DNA from: Candidatus Corynebacterium faecigallinarum
GTDB taxonomy: Bacteria; Actinomycetota; Actinomycetes; Mycobacteriales; Mycobacteriaceae
Length of the DNA stretch: 64,000 nucleotides
Direction of reading: 5' to 3'
Assembly: GCA_019120175.1 (NCBI GenBank)
Contig: DWVP01000004.1
Location: 62,001-126,000 of the forward strand
A program made the translations under genes and the position numbers. How positions within the stretch are numbered: the first letter of the stretch is position 1; each line of letters begins with the position of its first letter. The notes under the pieces were generated by a model. The model was not told the DNA's origin, searched no databases, and was given only the letters and a program-made list of their open reading frames with translations. Positions 1-9,215 of the stretch are shown here, piece by piece.

Positions 1-1
1 C

Positions 2-1579
2 AACCGCACCGTGCAGCGCATCGTCATCGTGGTGCCCACCGAACACCTGAAGACCCAGTGGTCGCAGGCGGCGGCCCGCCAGGGAATCTCCATCGACGCG
101 GAGTTCACCAATTCCTCGGCGGTCAACCACGCCCACCAGGGCGTGGCGGTGACCTATGCCCAGGTCGGCATGAAGCCGACCAAGCACTACCAGGTGGCAA
201 CCGCCCAGAAGACCCTGGTGATCCTCGACGAGATCCACCACGCCGGTGACGCCAAGAGCTGGGGCGACGGTGTGCGCTTCGCCTATGACCAGGCCGAACG
301 ACGCCTGGCGTTGACCGGTACCCCGTTCCGTTCGGACGACTCGGCCATTCCCTTCGTCGGCTACCAGGAGATCGACGGGGCTATGGTCTCCCAGTCGGAC
401 TACACCTACGGCTACTCCGAGGCCCTTGCCGACGGTGTGGTGCGTCCGGTGGTCTTCATGGCCTACTCGGGTGAGGCCCGGTGGCGCGACAGCGCCGGCG
501 AGGAGTACGAGGCGCGTCTCGGCTCGCCCCTGAATGCCGAGCAGACCGCCAGGGCGTGGAAGACCGCGCTGGACCCGAAGGGGGAGTGGATCCCCGCGGT
601 GCTGGCCTCTGCCCACACGAGGCTGATGCAGATGCGGCAGAGCATCCCGGACGCCGGCGGTCTGGTCATCGCCACCGACACCACCACCGCCCGCGCCTAC
701 GCGGTGATCCTGGAACGCATCAGTGGCACGAAGGTCACCGTCGTGCTGTCCGACGAAGTCGGAGCCAGCGACCGGATCAAGCAGTTCTCCGACTCCACCG
801 ACCAGTGGATGGTCGCCGTCCGCATGGTGTCGGAGGGTGTCGACGTTCCCCGTCTCGCCGTCGGCGTGTACGCGACCTCGGCGTCGACCCCGTTGTTCTT
901 TGCCCAGGCCATCGGACGTTTCGTTCGTTCGCGTCGCCCCGGGGAGTCAGCGAGTGTCTTCGTGCCGAGTGTGCCGGTACTGCTCGACCTGGCGTCCAAC
1001 ATGGAACGCCAGCGCAACCACGTGCTGGGCAAACCGGACCGTCCGAATGAAGGCTGGGACGATGAGCTCCTGGCGCAGGCGAACAAGCAGGAGGACGAGC
1101 CGGACGAGCTGAAGGGCTATGAGACGCTCGGCGCAAACGCCGAGCTCGACCACCTCATCTTCGACGGGTCGAACTACGGCACCACGGTCGCCGGTTCGGA
1201 GGAGGAGCAGGAGTACCTGGGGTTGCCCGGGCTGCTCGACGCCGAACAGATGCGTACCCTGCTCCAGCAGCGGCAGACCCGGCAGCTGGACAACCGGGAG
1301 CGGGCGGCGAAGACCGCCGAGGTGGAGCAGAAAGATCGTGCCACCCGGGTGTCCGACGACTCCGCGGACAGCTCCGCCGGGGCCGACCGGGTCGCCAGTG
1401 AACAGCTGCCGGCGTTGCGCAAGAAGCTCAATGCTCTGGTCGGTGCGAAATCCGCGCGTACCGGGCGTCCGCACGGTGCCATCCACAACGAGGTCCGGCG
1501 CAACTGTGGTGGGCCGCCCACCGCACTGTGCAGCGCCCAGCAGTTGCAGGACCGGATCGCCTACCTGCGTGACTGGTGA
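2..1579 (+). CDS. Superfamily II DEAD/DEAH-type helicase, 5'-truncated by the window edge
   Basis: The reading frame is open from the first bases, so the gene starts upstream. The GTG at 11 is not the true start, because the Walker A motif that must precede the visible part is absent. Seen in order: a DExH-like box (LVILDEIHHAG, near base 220), motif III-like LTGTPFRSD (near 315), and motif VI-like QAIGRFVRSRR (near 905), the normal order of an ATP-dependent SF2 helicase core. The last 170 residues are charged, low in complexity and without a recognised domain. Related helicases sit beside sigA in other corynebacteria, from memory. The substrate, DNA or RNA, cannot be told from the sequence. 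Confidence 0.85.
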   Translation, partial: NRTVQRIVIVVPTEHLKTQWSQAAARQGISIDAEFTNSSAVNHAHQGVAVTYAQVGMKPTKHYQVATAQKTLVILDEIHHAGDAKSWGDGVRFAYDQAERRLALTGTPFRSDDSAIPFVGYQEIDGAMVSQSDYTYGYSEALADGVVRPVVFMAYSGEARWRDSAGEEYEARLGSPLNAEQTARAWKTALDPKGEWIPAVLASAHTRLMQMRQSIPDAGGLVIATDTTTARAYAVILERISGTKVTVVLSDEVGASDRIKQFSDSTDQWMVAVRMVSEGVDVPRLAVGVYATSASTPLFFAQAIGRFVRSRRPGESASVFVPSVPVLLDLASNMERQRNHVLGKPDRPNEGWDDELLAQANKQEDEPDELKGYETLGANAELDHLIFDGSNYGTTVAGSEEEQEYLGLPGLLDAEQMRTLLQQRQTRQLDNRERAAKTAEVEQKDRATRVSDDSADSSAGADRVASEQLPALRKKLNALVGAKSARTGRPHGAIHNEVRRNCGGPPTALCSAQQLQDRIAYLRDW

Positions 1580-1693
1580 CCGCTGCTTGATACTCTGGGC
1601 GGTGACAACAGCGGGTGCCGACAGTGTTGCGCACCCGGCCCCCAGACCAGCCGGTCACGGTAGCTCGTGCGGCGGAGAGGCGACGCCACCACC

Positions 1694-2056
1694 ATGGCCC
1701 AGGCAGACAACACCCCGGCAGGACGCGATGTGCCCGGAACCAACCGTCGGCAGAGCCGACTGAGTATCGCCGCCCTGCTGCTGGCGGTGCTGGCCGTCCC
1801 CGCCGCACTGTTCCCCTGGTTGGGACTGGTGGTTGCCGTGGTGGTGCTGGCCGTCGCACTGGTCGCCTTGATCCGGACGATGCGTTCCTCCGAGATCAGT
1901 CGCGGCTACCCCATTGCCGCGGTCGGGGTGTCCATCGCCGCTGTCGCCCTGGCCGGCATCATCACCAACGGCACGGCGAATCAGATCGAGGAGTGCGATC
2001 CGCAGGACCAGGCGGAGCTGGAACAATGCCTGGAGGACGGCCGCTCGAGCAACTGA
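1694..2056 (+). CDS. Small membrane protein, DUF4190-like
   Basis: The product is 120 residues if translation begins at the ATG (MAQADN); a GTG 27 bases upstream is also possible. After a polar N-terminus of about 25 residues come two closely spaced hydrophobic segments (about residues 30-65), a short basic loop (RTMRSSEISRGY), a third hydrophobic segment, and an acidic tail with two cysteines (EECDPQDQ, EQCLEDG). The layout of paired helices, an Arg/Gly loop and a third helix resembles DUF4190 proteins. Function is unknown. It is followed by an 11-bp perfect hairpin and then the convergent sigA gene. Confidence 0.6.
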   Translation: MAQADNTPAGRDVPGTNRRQSRLSIAALLLAVLAVPAALFPWLGLVVAVVVLAVALVALIRTMRSSEISRGYPIAAVGVSIAAVALAGIITNGTANQIEECDPQDQAELEQCLEDGRSSN

Positions 2057-2060
2057 CGAC

Positions 2061-2102
2061 TGACCCGCCGGGCAGCGGGGGGGGGGCTGCACCGGCGGGT
2101 CA
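2061..2102. terminator. Hairpin between DUF4190-like gene and sigA
   Basis: TGACCCGCCGG (2061-2071) pairs perfectly with CCGGCGGGTCA (2092-2102) across a G-rich loop. There is no T-run, so it is not a classical intrinsic terminator, but its position between two converging genes suits a bidirectional stop or mRNA 3'-end stabiliser. Confidence 0.55.
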
Positions 2103-2174
2103 GAGTGGGCAGAGCGGGGGGAGTGAGCCAACGCGGCGCCGTCGCGGCCACGTCGGTGCCCCTCCGTCGTCGGA

Positions 2175-3863
2175 CTACTCCAGGTAGTCGCGCAGTACCT
2201 GGGAGCGGGAGGGGTGGCGCAGCTTCGACATCGTCTTCGACTCGATCTGACGGATGCGCTCGCGGGTGACCCCGTAGACCTGGCCGATCTCGTCGAGGGT
2301 CCGAGGCATGCCGTCGGTCAGGCCGAATCGCAGCTTGACCACACCGGCCTCCCGCTCGGAGAGGGTGTGCAGCACATCCTGCAGCTGGTCCTGCAGCAGG
2401 GTGAAGCTCACCGCGTCGACGGCGATGACGGCCTCGGAGTCCTCGATGAAGTCACCGAGCTGGCTGTCGCCCTCGTCGCCGATGGTCTGGTCCAGGGAGA
2501 TCGGCTCGCGGGCGTACTGCTGGATCTCCAGCACCTTGTCCACGGTGATGTCCATCTCGCGGGCCAGCTCCTCCGGGGTGGGCTCACGGCCCAGGTCCTG
2601 GAGCAGCTCGCGCTGGATCCGGCCCAGCTTGTTGATGACCTCCACCATGTGCACCGGGATACGGATGGTGCGCGCCTGGTCGGCCATCGCACGGGTGATG
2701 GCCTGGCGGATCCACCAGGTGGCGTAGGTGGAGAACTTGTAGCCCTTGGTGTAGTCGAACTTCTCGACGGCGCGGATCAGGCCGAGGTTGCCCTCCTGGA
2801 TCAGGTCCAGGAACGCCATGCCGCGGCCGGTGTAGCGCTTGGCCAGTGAGACGACCAGACGGAGGTTCGCCTCCAGCAGGTGGTTCTTGGCCTTTCGACC
2901 GTCGCGGTCGATCTCTCGCAGGTCGCGCTTCTGCATCGGCGAGATCTTCTCCTCGGAGTTGAGGATCTCGTCGAGCTTGTGGTGGGCGTAGAGGCCGGCC
3001 TCGATACGCTTGGCCAGCGACACCTCCTGCTCGGCGTTGAGCAGCGCGACCTTACCGATCTGCTTGAGGTAGGCACGCACCGAGTCAGCAGAGGCAGTGA
3101 GCTCGGCATCCTTACGGGCCTGGCGCAGCGCAGCGGACTCGTCCTCGTCCCAGACGAAGCTGCCGTCGTCGGCCTTCGCTTCACCGGACTCCTCGGAGTC
3201 GTCGTCGGCGGCAGCGCTGCCGGAGCCTGCCCCGTCGGTGGCCTCGTCCCCGGAGTCGGCGTCCTCCTCATCGTCCTCCAGGTCGTCGCCGAGGTCGAGG
3301 TCGGCCTCCACATCGACGTCATCGACAACATCGACATCATCAATGTCGTCGATGCTGGTGAATCCGTCGACCTGGTCCGCGGCACCCTCGACTTCGTCCG
3401 TGTCATCACCGGTGGTGGTGGCGGCGTCCTTGGCCTTGGCTCCGCGGCGGGTCTGCTCGGCGGCATCTGCGGCGGTGGTGGTCTTCTTCGCCGCGGTCTT
3501 CGTGGCCGTCGCCTTGCGGGCGGTGGTCTTCTTGGCTGCGGTCTTCTTCGTCGTCTTCTTGGTGGCGGTCTTCTTCGCGGCAGTTTTCTTGGCAGCCGTC
3601 TTCTTCGCAGTGCCGGACGCGCCGGTGGCACCCGCAGGCGATGCCGTCTCGGCGGCGTCTGCGGTGGAAGAGGTGGCTGTCTCAGCGGCGGCAGACGTGA
3701 CCGGGGAGGCAGCGCGAGGCGCGGCCTTGCGGGCGGCGGTCCGGGCGGTCTTCTTCGCCGTCGTCTTCTTCGCCACCTTTCGACCGGTCGTCGTTGCCGA
3801 GGCCGCCGGGGCGTTGCCGCCGTCGGCGTCGTTTCCGGAGGTGGAACTGGTGTTGGCCGCCAC
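2175..3863 (-). CDS. sigA: Principal RNA polymerase sigma factor SigA (sigma-70 group 1)
   Basis: This is the housekeeping sigma factor, which directs RNA polymerase to -10/-35 promoters. The 562-residue product has a lysine/alanine/threonine-rich N-terminus (about residues 25-140, [12 protein letters not shown] repeats), then an acidic stretch (about 150-240), then the conserved regions: region 1.2 ([18 protein letters not shown], near 258), region 2 ([17 protein letters not shown] and [15 protein letters not shown], about 350-385), region 3, and region 4.2 ([19 protein letters not shown], near 525). The start is GTG with AGAAAGG about 7 bases upstream. The histone-like basic tract followed by an acidic tract is typical of actinobacterial SigA, and here it is long. 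A TATAAT lies about 70 bases upstream. Large open frames on the opposite strand are shadows caused by codon bias. Confidence 0.97.
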   Translation of the reverse strand: MAANTSSTSGNDADGGNAPAASATTTGRKVAKKTTAKKTARTAARKAAPRAASPVTSAAAETATSSTADAAETASPAGATGASGTAKKTAAKKTAAKKTATKKTTKKTAAKKTTARKATATKTAAKKTTTAADAAEQTRRGAKAKDAATTTGDDTDEVEGAADQVDGFTSIDDIDDVDVVDDVDVEADLDLGDDLEDDEEDADSGDEATDGAGSGSAAADDDSEESGEAKADDGSFVWDEDESAALRQARKDAELTASADSVRAYLKQIGKVALLNAEQEVSLAKRIEAGLYAHHKLDEILNSEEKISPMQKRDLREIDRDGRKAKNHLLEANLRLVVSLAKRYTGRGMAFLDLIQEGNLGLIRAVEKFDYTKGYKFSTYATWWIRQAITRAMADQARTIRIPVHMVEVINKLGRIQRELLQDLGREPTPEELAREMDITVDKVLEIQQYAREPISLDQTIGDEGDSQLGDFIEDSEAVIAVDAVSFTLLQDQLQDVLHTLSEREAGVVKLRFGLTDGMPRTLDEIGQVYGVTRERIRQIESKTMSKLRHPSRSQVLRDYLE

Positions 3864-3934
3864 GAAAGACCTTTCTTGCGGGGTCAGGGGACTTGCTTTC
3901 GGTGCTCCTCCGTCAGGAACACAGTCGACCCCCG

Positions 3935-3940
3935 ATTATA
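3935..3940 (-). promoter_or_regulatory. -10 element of the sigA promoter
   Basis: Read on the minus strand this is a perfect TATAAT, 71 bases before the sigA GTG. No convincing -35 is seen at 16-18 bases, which is common in corynebacterial promoters. Confidence 0.6.
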
Positions 3941-4013
3941 ACCCAGGCGGCGCGAAAGGCGGTTGTTGGACCCCGGAGACTCCAGGAAGTCAGTGCCGGT
4001 ACCCCCGAAACAG

Positions 4014-4847
4014 TCAGGGGCGCACCCCGTCACGCACCGCCAGGGCGGCGCCGATGATTCCCGCCCGGTTGCGAAGCTTGGCCGGGACCACAGTCACGTC
4101 CACGGTGAGCTTCGGAACCCACTTCTCGTGCTTCCGGGAGATGCCGCCACCGACGATGATCGTCGTCGGGTTGAGGATCCGGACGTACTCGTGCAGTACC
4201 CGGTCGACCCGTCCAGCCCATTCCCGGTAGGTCAGGTCTTCACGGGTGCGTACCGCCGCCGAAGCCCAGTCCTCGGCGTCCATCGCCGGAAACCGCAGGT
4301 GGCCGAGCTCGGTGTTGGGGAACAGCTCTCCATCATGCAGCAGCGCCGAGCCGATCCCGGTGCCGAAGGTCAGCAGCAACACACTGCCTGAGGTAGCCTT
4401 TGGATCCCCGAAGGCGACCTCGGCGATGCCCGCAGCGTCCGCGTCGTTGAGGACCGTGAACTCCGGGGCGGACCCGGCACCGGCAACCCCGGCGGCCGCC
4501 AGCCGGGTGGTGAACAACTCCCGGCAGTCGGTTCCGATCCAGGAGGGGTCGATGTTCGCCGCCGTCCGCGCGGTCTGGTCGGTGACGACCCCCGGGACGG
4601 TGAGTCCGACAGGTCCGTCCCACCCGGCCTGCAGCAGTAGTTCGGCGACGGTGTCTGCGACCGCCTCCGGCGTGGCGGGGCGGGGAGTGGGGATCCGGAT
4701 CCGGTCACCGATGAACTCGCCGGTCCCCAGGTCCACCCGGGCCCCCTTGATCCCGCTGCCGCCGATGTCCACACCGAAACCGATGTCGGATGTGCCGGTG
4801 ACGGTGCCTGCTGACCTGCTGTCTGACGAGTTGTCCGAGGTGCTCAT
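4014..4847 (-). CDS. ppgK: Polyphosphate glucokinase (ROK family)
   Basis: PpgK phosphorylates glucose in the cytoplasm using polyphosphate or ATP. The 277-residue protein has the phosphate-binding motif [11 protein letters not shown] (about 24-34), the glucose-binding Asn-Asp ([10 protein letters not shown]), the ROK/PpgK signature [18 protein letters not shown], and a C-terminal [14 protein letters not shown]. The length matches the family. It lacks the zinc-binding CXCGXXGC motif of regulator-type ROK proteins, as expected for PpgK. Neighbours sigA and suhB keep the classical actinobacterial order. A TAGCAT hexamer lies 9 bases before the ATG and overlaps an AGGAAA ribosome-binding site, so either a leaderless or a short-leader transcript is possible. 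Confidence 0.95.
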   Translation of the reverse strand: MSTSDNSSDSRSAGTVTGTSDIGFGVDIGGSGIKGARVDLGTGEFIGDRIRIPTPRPATPEAVADTVAELLLQAGWDGPVGLTVPGVVTDQTARTAANIDPSWIGTDCRELFTTRLAAAGVAGAGSAPEFTVLNDADAAGIAEVAFGDPKATSGSVLLLTFGTGIGSALLHDGELFPNTELGHLRFPAMDAEDWASAAVRTREDLTYREWAGRVDRVLHEYVRILNPTTIIVGGGISRKHEKWVPKLTVDVTVVPAKLRNRAGIIGAALAVRDGVRP

Positions 4848-4903
4848 GGTTTCCTGATGCTACCGCAGCCTTGGCCCCCGGTAGCGGTGGCAGAATAGGG
4901 AAC

Positions 4904-5857
4904 ATGGCTGAACAGAGCAACCACCACCTCCTCGACGAACAGTCCACCCGGTCACTGGACCCCGCAGCCGCGGCGGCCCTGGCCGGGAGAACCCCTGACG
5001 ACCTGCGCCGCGTGTGCGTGTCGATCGCCGCAGAAGCCGCCGCCCTGGTGCGGTCGGCACGGCACTCTGCGGGGGTGCGGGTGGGTGTCAGCGGCACCAA
5101 GTCCTCTGCGGTGGACCCGGTCACCGAGATCGACCGGGCCAGCGAGACGCTGATCCGCGACCGGATCGCCGCACACAGTGCCGCAGCAGGGGGGCAGGAC
5201 GTCATTCTCGGCGAGGAGGAGGGCGGACGCATCGTCGAAGGGCGGGTCACCTGGGTGGTTGACCCGGTGGACGGCACGGTGAACCTGATCTACGGGATCC
5301 CCGCCAGCGCGGTGAGTATCGCCGCCACCGTCGACGGGGTTCCCGTCGCCGGTGCGGTGGCCGACATCGCCCGCCGTCGGGTGTTCTCCGCCGCCGTGGG
5401 GGAGAACGCCCGTATTGCCTGGGAAGCCGACCTCTCTGCCGAGCAGACGCTGCCCCGCTGGTCCCCGGAAAACACAGACGGAGACCTGTCCACCGCCCTG
5501 GTGGCCACCGGTTTCTCCTACCAGGCCGACAACCGGGCGGCGCAGGTCGGTCTGCTTGCCGACCTGATGCCACGGATCCGTGACATCCGGCGGGTCGGCT
5601 CGGCGGCACTGGACCTGTGCGCGGTGGCCGCCGGACGCGTCGACGGCTACTACGAGCACGGCCTGGGCCCCTGGGACCATGCTGCCGGTGGGCTGATCGC
5701 GGCCCGGTCCGGGGCCGTGGTCTACCTGCCCCGGTTGACGGCCGGTTACGCCGACGGACTGCCTGTGCTGGCGGCAGCACCATCGATCGTCACGGAACTG
5801 GCGGGGGAGATCGTGGGTACCCGCATTCCTGATCCTGATCGCGGGCCGTTGACCTAG
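4904..5857 (+). CDS. suhB: Inositol monophosphatase family protein
   Basis: This is a Mg2+-dependent phosphatase expected to release myo-inositol from inositol phosphate, feeding the phosphatidylinositol and PIM lipids made by the pgsA-pimA operon also in this window. Of 317 residues, the metal site is visible as ILGEEEG (Glu near 103), WVVDPVDGT (near 117-125) and WDHAAGG near residue 258, the three signatures of the IMPase fold. ATG is preferred over an upstream in-frame ATG because it matches the domain start; CAGAAT lies 7 bases before it and suggests a leaderless mRNA. Inositol specificity, rather than another phosphoester such as fructose-1,6-bisphosphate, is inferred from the sigA-ppgK-suhB order. 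Confidence 0.9.
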   Translation: MAEQSNHHLLDEQSTRSLDPAAAAALAGRTPDDLRRVCVSIAAEAAALVRSARHSAGVRVGVSGTKSSAVDPVTEIDRASETLIRDRIAAHSAAAGGQDVILGEEEGGRIVEGRVTWVVDPVDGTVNLIYGIPASAVSIAATVDGVPVAGAVADIARRRVFSAAVGENARIAWEADLSAEQTLPRWSPENTDGDLSTALVATGFSYQADNRAAQVGLLADLMPRIRDIRRVGSAALDLCAVAAGRVDGYYEHGLGPWDHAAGGLIAARSGAVVYLPRLTAGYADGLPVLAAAPSIVTELAGEIVGTRIPDPDRGPLT

Positions 5858-5907
5858 TGCTTCGGTGTTTTTCCGGGGTCTCTCGGCCACCGGTGTGGGG
5901 TGGCGAA

Positions 5908-5936
5908 GTGACAAGTGACGTTCGCTGTTTTACTAT
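5908..5936 (+). promoter_or_regulatory. SigA-type promoter of the DUF4193 gene
   Basis: GTGACA (5908-5913) and TACTAT (5931-5936) are exactly 17 bases apart, close to TTGACA-N17-TATAAT. This is one of the best-formed promoters in the window and predicts a leader of about 115 nt before the next gene. Confidence 0.75.
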
Positions 5937-6058
5937 GCGCGTCTAGTGCCCGGGAATGTTCGTCGGTCCAGCACCGTTGACCACGTATATCCACCCGGTG
6001 ACCTGCGCGGGGGAGACTCCGTCACAGAACAGACACAACTGCCACGAGGAGCACGATT

Positions 6059-6358
6059 ATGGCTACCGACTACGATGCGCCGCGCACCCGTCTTGAGGAC
6101 GAGATCGAAACCGATTCACTTGAGGGACTGAAGGCCGCAGAGAAGGCTGAGCCCGCTGTCGACGACAATGACGACGGAGACGTCGTTGAGCCGATCGACA
6201 TCCCGATGGCCGACCTGTCAGGTGAGGAGCTCAGTGGCTCGGTGATTCCGCGCCAGAACGACGAGTTCACCTGCTCGGTCTGCTTCCTGGTCCAGCACCG
6301 CACCCGCATTGCCGAGGACAATGGTGCAGGCGAGCTGATCTGCGTGGACTGCGCCTAG
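6059..6358 (+). CDS. DUF4193 protein, small zinc-ribbon-like
   Basis: A 99-residue acidic protein (MATDYDAPRTRLEDE...) conserved next to dut in actinobacteria. The C-terminal third holds two Cys pairs, CSVC (about 72-75) and CVDC (about 95-98), a likely zinc ribbon; the N-terminal half is Asp/Glu-rich and probably disordered. The start is supported by GAGGAGC 7 bases before the ATG and by the strong promoter upstream. The family has no established function. A strong promoter, a strong ribosome-binding site and a strong terminator all predict high expression. Confidence 0.9.
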   Translation: MATDYDAPRTRLEDEIETDSLEGLKAAEKAEPAVDDNDDGDVVEPIDIPMADLSGEELSGSVIPRQNDEFTCSVCFLVQHRTRIAEDNGAGELICVDCA

Positions 6359-6420
6359 ATTCGACACGGCGCCACACGGCGTCATCCAGTGCCATTCAGC
6401 GCCACACGCAGTGCTACAAG

Positions 6421-6458
6421 TGAACGGCCCCACCTCGTGACGAAGGTGGGGCCGTTCA
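6421..6458. terminator. Strong bidirectional terminator between DUF4193 and DUF3093
   Basis: A perfect 15-bp stem (6421-6435 with 6444-6458) closes an 8-base loop in the gap between two converging genes. The stem contains GGCCCCACCT. The flanks carry only short T/A runs. Confidence 0.8.
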
Positions 6459-6484
6459 TGTCACGTAAGGTGTGTCGGCGTCTG

Positions 6485-7045
6485 TCAGTCGACGACGGGA
6501 CGTCCGAACGCGGCGAGTAGCTTCTCTGGCTCATGGGTGGAGATCAGCCAGTAGGGGGAGGGGTCGTCCGGGTCGTCGAGGACGAGCATCGCCATCGAGG
6601 GGACCCAGGTGCGGTGGATCACGAATGCCGCCGGATCGAGCTGGCGCCCCATCGCCGCGCTCCGGGCACTCGGCGGCACCGCGAGAGTCCGGCTGACCAC
6701 CGATGCCGGAAGAGACGCCTCTCCAGCCCGCAGCCAAGTCTCGCCGTCCTCGGCGCGCTCCACGACGAGTTCGTTGCGCGACAGGTGCAGCAGCGACCAG
6801 ACGACCGCTCCGGCAGCGAGGAGCCCAGCGATCACACCCCAGTACCAGCCACGGCCCATCTGTCCCTGAAAGCCGATCAGGGTGGCCACCCCGAGACCAA
6901 TCACCCACCAAGACAGCGGGACGCGTTGGCGCTCGCGGTACAGCACACCCGGCCCCACCCCGTCAGGATGGATCTGGCCAGAATCCTGAGGCACGTCTTC
7001 TCCTGTCGCTTCGGGCTCGTTCACGATCTCCCAGTGTATCCGCAT
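6485..7045 (-). CDS. DUF3093 membrane protein
   Basis: The 186-residue product begins [11 protein letters not shown] much longer open frame continues upstream but lies antisense to dut, so this ATG is chosen. After about 40 polar residues two transmembrane helices follow (about 43-60 and 66-85, [12 protein letters not shown] and [14 protein letters not shown]), then a soluble domain with the conserved ending [19 protein letters not shown], matching the DUF3093 family found between DUF4193 and dut. Function is unknown. Its start lies 49 bases from the divergent dut start, so both promoters share a very short region. Confidence 0.8.
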   Translation of the reverse strand: MRIHWEIVNEPEATGEDVPQDSGQIHPDGVGPGVLYRERQRVPLSWWVIGLGVATLIGFQGQMGRGWYWGVIAGLLAAGAVVWSLLHLSRNELVVERAEDGETWLRAGEASLPASVVSRTLAVPPSARSAAMGRQLDPAAFVIHRTWVPSMAMLVLDDPDDPSPYWLISTHEPEKLLAAFGRPVVD

Positions 7046-7080
7046 GGGGGCCGAACCCGATAAGCCGACCCTCCCCCCGG

Positions 7081-7094
7081 TAGACTCCGGCACC
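7081..7094 (+). promoter_or_regulatory. -10 box for leaderless dut mRNA
   Basis: TAGACT (7081-7086) is followed by 8 bases and then the dut ATG. At this spacing transcription would start at or next to the start codon. Confidence 0.55.
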
Positions 7095-7553
7095 ATGACT
7101 GACAGTCCCGACTCTGCGTTGAAGATCCTCCGGCTCGATCCTGATCTGCCGTTGCCGCGCCGGGCGCACCCTACCGACGCCGGTATCGACCTGCATTGTG
7201 CGGTCGACGTCACGCTGGCGCCAGGGGAGCGTGCTCTGGTGCCCACCGGCATTGCCGTGGCTCTGCCGGCGGGCACAGTCGGACTGGTCCACCCCCGTAG
7301 TGGGCTGGCCACGAAGAAGGGACTGTCGATCGTCAACGCCCCGGGAACCGTGGACGCCGACTATCGTGGCGAAGTGAAGGTCTGTCTGGTGAACCTGGAC
7401 CGCGTTGATCCCATCGAAATCACCCGCGGCGACCGTATCGCCCAGTTCCTGGTGCAGCAGGTGTCGCTGTGCGAGGTGGTCGAGGTGTCGGACGCCGATG
7501 ATCTCGGTGATACCGCCCGGGGTTCCGGCGGTCACGGGTCCACCGGAGTCTGA
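7095..7553 (+). CDS. dut: dUTP diphosphatase (dUTPase)
   Basis: It hydrolyses dUTP to dUMP, keeping uracil out of DNA and supplying dTMP synthesis. All five motifs of the trimeric family occur in order in 152 residues: [25 protein letters not shown] (catalytic Asp), GDRIAQ, and the C-terminal Gly/Ser-rich loop [10 protein letters not shown] that closes over the active site. An upstream in-frame ATG at 7044 would add 17 residues, but the motif spacing and the -10 box favour the start given here. It is followed by the DUF3710/DUF3159/RNA methyltransferase operon after an 80-bp gap. Confidence 0.97.
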   Translation: MTDSPDSALKILRLDPDLPLPRRAHPTDAGIDLHCAVDVTLAPGERALVPTGIAVALPAGTVGLVHPRSGLATKKGLSIVNAPGTVDADYRGEVKVCLVNLDRVDPIEITRGDRIAQFLVQQVSLCEVVEVSDADDLGDTARGSGGHGSTGV

Positions 7554-7589
7554 CCCCTCCCGCCGACTGCCTCCGCAGTCGACGACAGT

Positions 7590-7614
7590 TACGCAACACG
7601 TATGTACGCAACAC
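7590..7614. repeat. 10-bp direct repeat upstream of the DUF3710 gene
   Basis: TACGCAACAC occurs at 7590-7599 and again at 7605-7614, 15 bp apart, just before the ribosome-binding site of the next gene. A TATGTA between the copies could be a -10 element, so the repeat may mark an operator. Confidence 0.4.
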
Positions 7615-7632
7615 AGTAGGGAGATTCACAGC

Positions 7633-8538
7633 ATGTGGCCTTTCGGCAAGAAGAAAGACACAGCCACCGGCGCCGCCGACCGCGAGACCGGTCAGCCGAC
7701 CCGCGCGGCAGCTCCTGCCGAGACAGGGGCCTCGGCTGAGGCACCAGCCCCGGTCGATGTGCCCGCCACGGACCAGCAGTCCACCCCGGACACCACCGTC
7801 GCTGCCGCCTCGGGGTACGACCCGGTCAACGGCAGCTTCGGCCCGTTCGACGGCGACAACGTGGACTTCCGGGAGTTCGACTACTCGGACTTCGCGAAGA
7901 GTGGACTGGACCTCGGATCGCTCCGGGTCCCGGTACCGCACAACGGTGAGGTCCAGGTGGAGATGGGGTCCAAGGGCCCGCAGATGATCCACATCCTCAC
8001 CCCGTTCGGCCGCCTCACCCCGGTCGCCATGGCCGCCCCCCGCTCCGGCAACCAGTGGGCTGACAGCATCTCGGACGTCACCAAGGGGATGAGTGGTGAC
8101 GGCCTGGAGGTCACCGTGGGATCCAGCCTGTGGGGTCCGGAGGTGCTGGGCACCGTGAAGAATGGTGCGATGCGGGTGATCGGCGTCGACGGTCCCCGCT
8201 GGATGCTGCGTATGACCTTGGCTGGTCCGGTGGACAAGGCCGACCAACTCGCCGAGCTGGCCTACGAAGTCATTTCCCGGACGTTCGTCTACCGCGGCAC
8301 TGAACCGCTGCCGGCCGGTCAGACCCTGCCGGTGACGATTCCGGCGGCGATGGCCGAGGAGCTGAAGAAGCTCGTCGAGCAGCGTCAGAAGGAGGCTGCG
8401 GACAAGAACGGCGAGTCGGGCCAGGCACAGAACAGGAACCAGGCTCCGGCCCAGAATCCGGCCCAGAACCCGGCCCAGAACCCGGCCCAGCCCCGCCGCG
8501 GGTCCACTGCCGACCAGCACCTCGGGGACGAGAAGTGA
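7633..8538 (+). CDS. DUF3710 protein
   Basis: A cytoplasmic protein of 301 residues starting MWPFGKKKD, with TAGGGAG 9 bases before the ATG. After a low-complexity Ala/Pro/Thr segment (about 10-60), the conserved core runs from VDFREFDYSDFAKSGLDLGSL to ISRTFVYRGTEPLPAGQ, characteristic of DUF3710, which accompanies dut in actinobacteria. The C-terminus carries four AQNP repeats encoded by 12-bp tandem units, then a basic tail. Function is unknown. It overlaps the next gene by GTGA, so the two are probably co-translated. Confidence 0.88.
   Translation: MWPFGKKKDTATGAADRETGQPTRAAAPAETGASAEAPAPVDVPATDQQSTPDTTVAAASGYDPVNGSFGPFDGDNVDFREFDYSDFAKSGLDLGSLRVPVPHNGEVQVEMGSKGPQMIHILTPFGRLTPVAMAAPRSGNQWADSISDVTKGMSGDGLEVTVGSSLWGPEVLGTVKNGAMRVIGVDGPRWMLRMTLAGPVDKADQLAELAYEVISRTFVYRGTEPLPAGQTLPVTIPAAMAEELKKLVEQRQKEAADKNGESGQAQNRNQAPAQNPAQNPAQNPAQPRRGSTADQHLGDEK
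8450..8494. repeat. 12-bp in-frame tandem repeat (AQNP) in the DUF3710 gene
   Basis: Units of the form GGCCCAGAAyCC repeat about 3.7 times and encode Ala-Gln-Asn-Pro. The 12-bp period keeps the frame, so copy-number change would alter tail length without breaking the gene. Confidence 0.7.
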
Positions 8539-9215
8539 CCCACCCGGACCCCCACTCCGGGGAGGCCGCGGCACCGACGGTGATGGAGCAGATGGGTGGC
8601 CTGTCGGGACTGGTGTCCTCGGTGCTGCCGGTGCTTGTGCTGGTCCCGGTGAACCAGAAGTGGGGTCTTGGTCCCGCTCTGGCGGCCGCGGTGGGTGTCG
8701 CCGTGCTGGTCTTCCTCTGGCGCCTACTGCGCAAGGAGACGGTCATGCCGGCGGTGTCCGGGCTGATGGGTGTCGGTATCTGTGCCCTGATCGCCTGGTT
8801 GATGGGTGATGCGAAGGGCTACTTCGCCTACGGCATCTGGTATTCCCTGGCGGCCGGTATCGTCTTCGTCATCTCGGTCGTCGCGCGGTGGCCGTTGGTC
8901 GGTGTGATCTGGCGCGGGGTCAACGGCTCCGGCCATGCGTGGCGCAATGTCCGAACCGCCCGGCTGGCCTTCATGTGGGCCACCCTGGCGTGGGCCGTGG
9001 TGTTCTTCGCCCGCTTCATCGTCCAGCAGTGGCTTTACGGGCAGGACGATGTGGCATGGCTCGGTGTTGCCCGTATCGCCATGGGCCTCCCGCTGACCGC
9101 GGTGGTCGTGCTGATCACCGTCTGGGCCGTACGCGTCGCCGACAAGGCTGAACGTGCCTCCCGTGCCGTGGAGAGTCCTGACGTTCCCGACCATCATGAC
9201 CAGGAGACGGTGTGA
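8535..9215 (+). CDS. DUF3159 integral membrane protein
   Basis: The 226-residue product starts at a GTG overlapping the previous stop. After MEQMGGLSGLVSSVLPVLVLVPVN it has about six hydrophobic segments, and between them the conserved loop VARWPLVGVIWRGVNG followed by WRNVRTARLAFMWATLAWA, as in DUF3159 proteins. Function is unknown. It sits between DUF3710 and an RNA methyltransferase and overlaps both by 4 bases, so the three genes form one transcript. Confidence 0.88.
   Translation: MTHPDPHSGEAAAPTVMEQMGGLSGLVSSVLPVLVLVPVNQKWGLGPALAAAVGVAVLVFLWRLLRKETVMPAVSGLMGVGICALIAWLMGDAKGYFAYGIWYSLAAGIVFVISVVARWPLVGVIWRGVNGSGHAWRNVRTARLAFMWATLAWAVVFFARFIVQQWLYGQDDVAWLGVARIAMGLPLTAVVVLITVWAVRVADKAERASRAVESPDVPDHHDQETV

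Noticed and set aside
2880..4230. 353- and 377-codon frames on the plus strand opposite sigA
   Set aside because: Low-complexity Val/Ala/Gly/Ser translation with no domain, caused by the Lys/Ala-rich sigA coding sequence.
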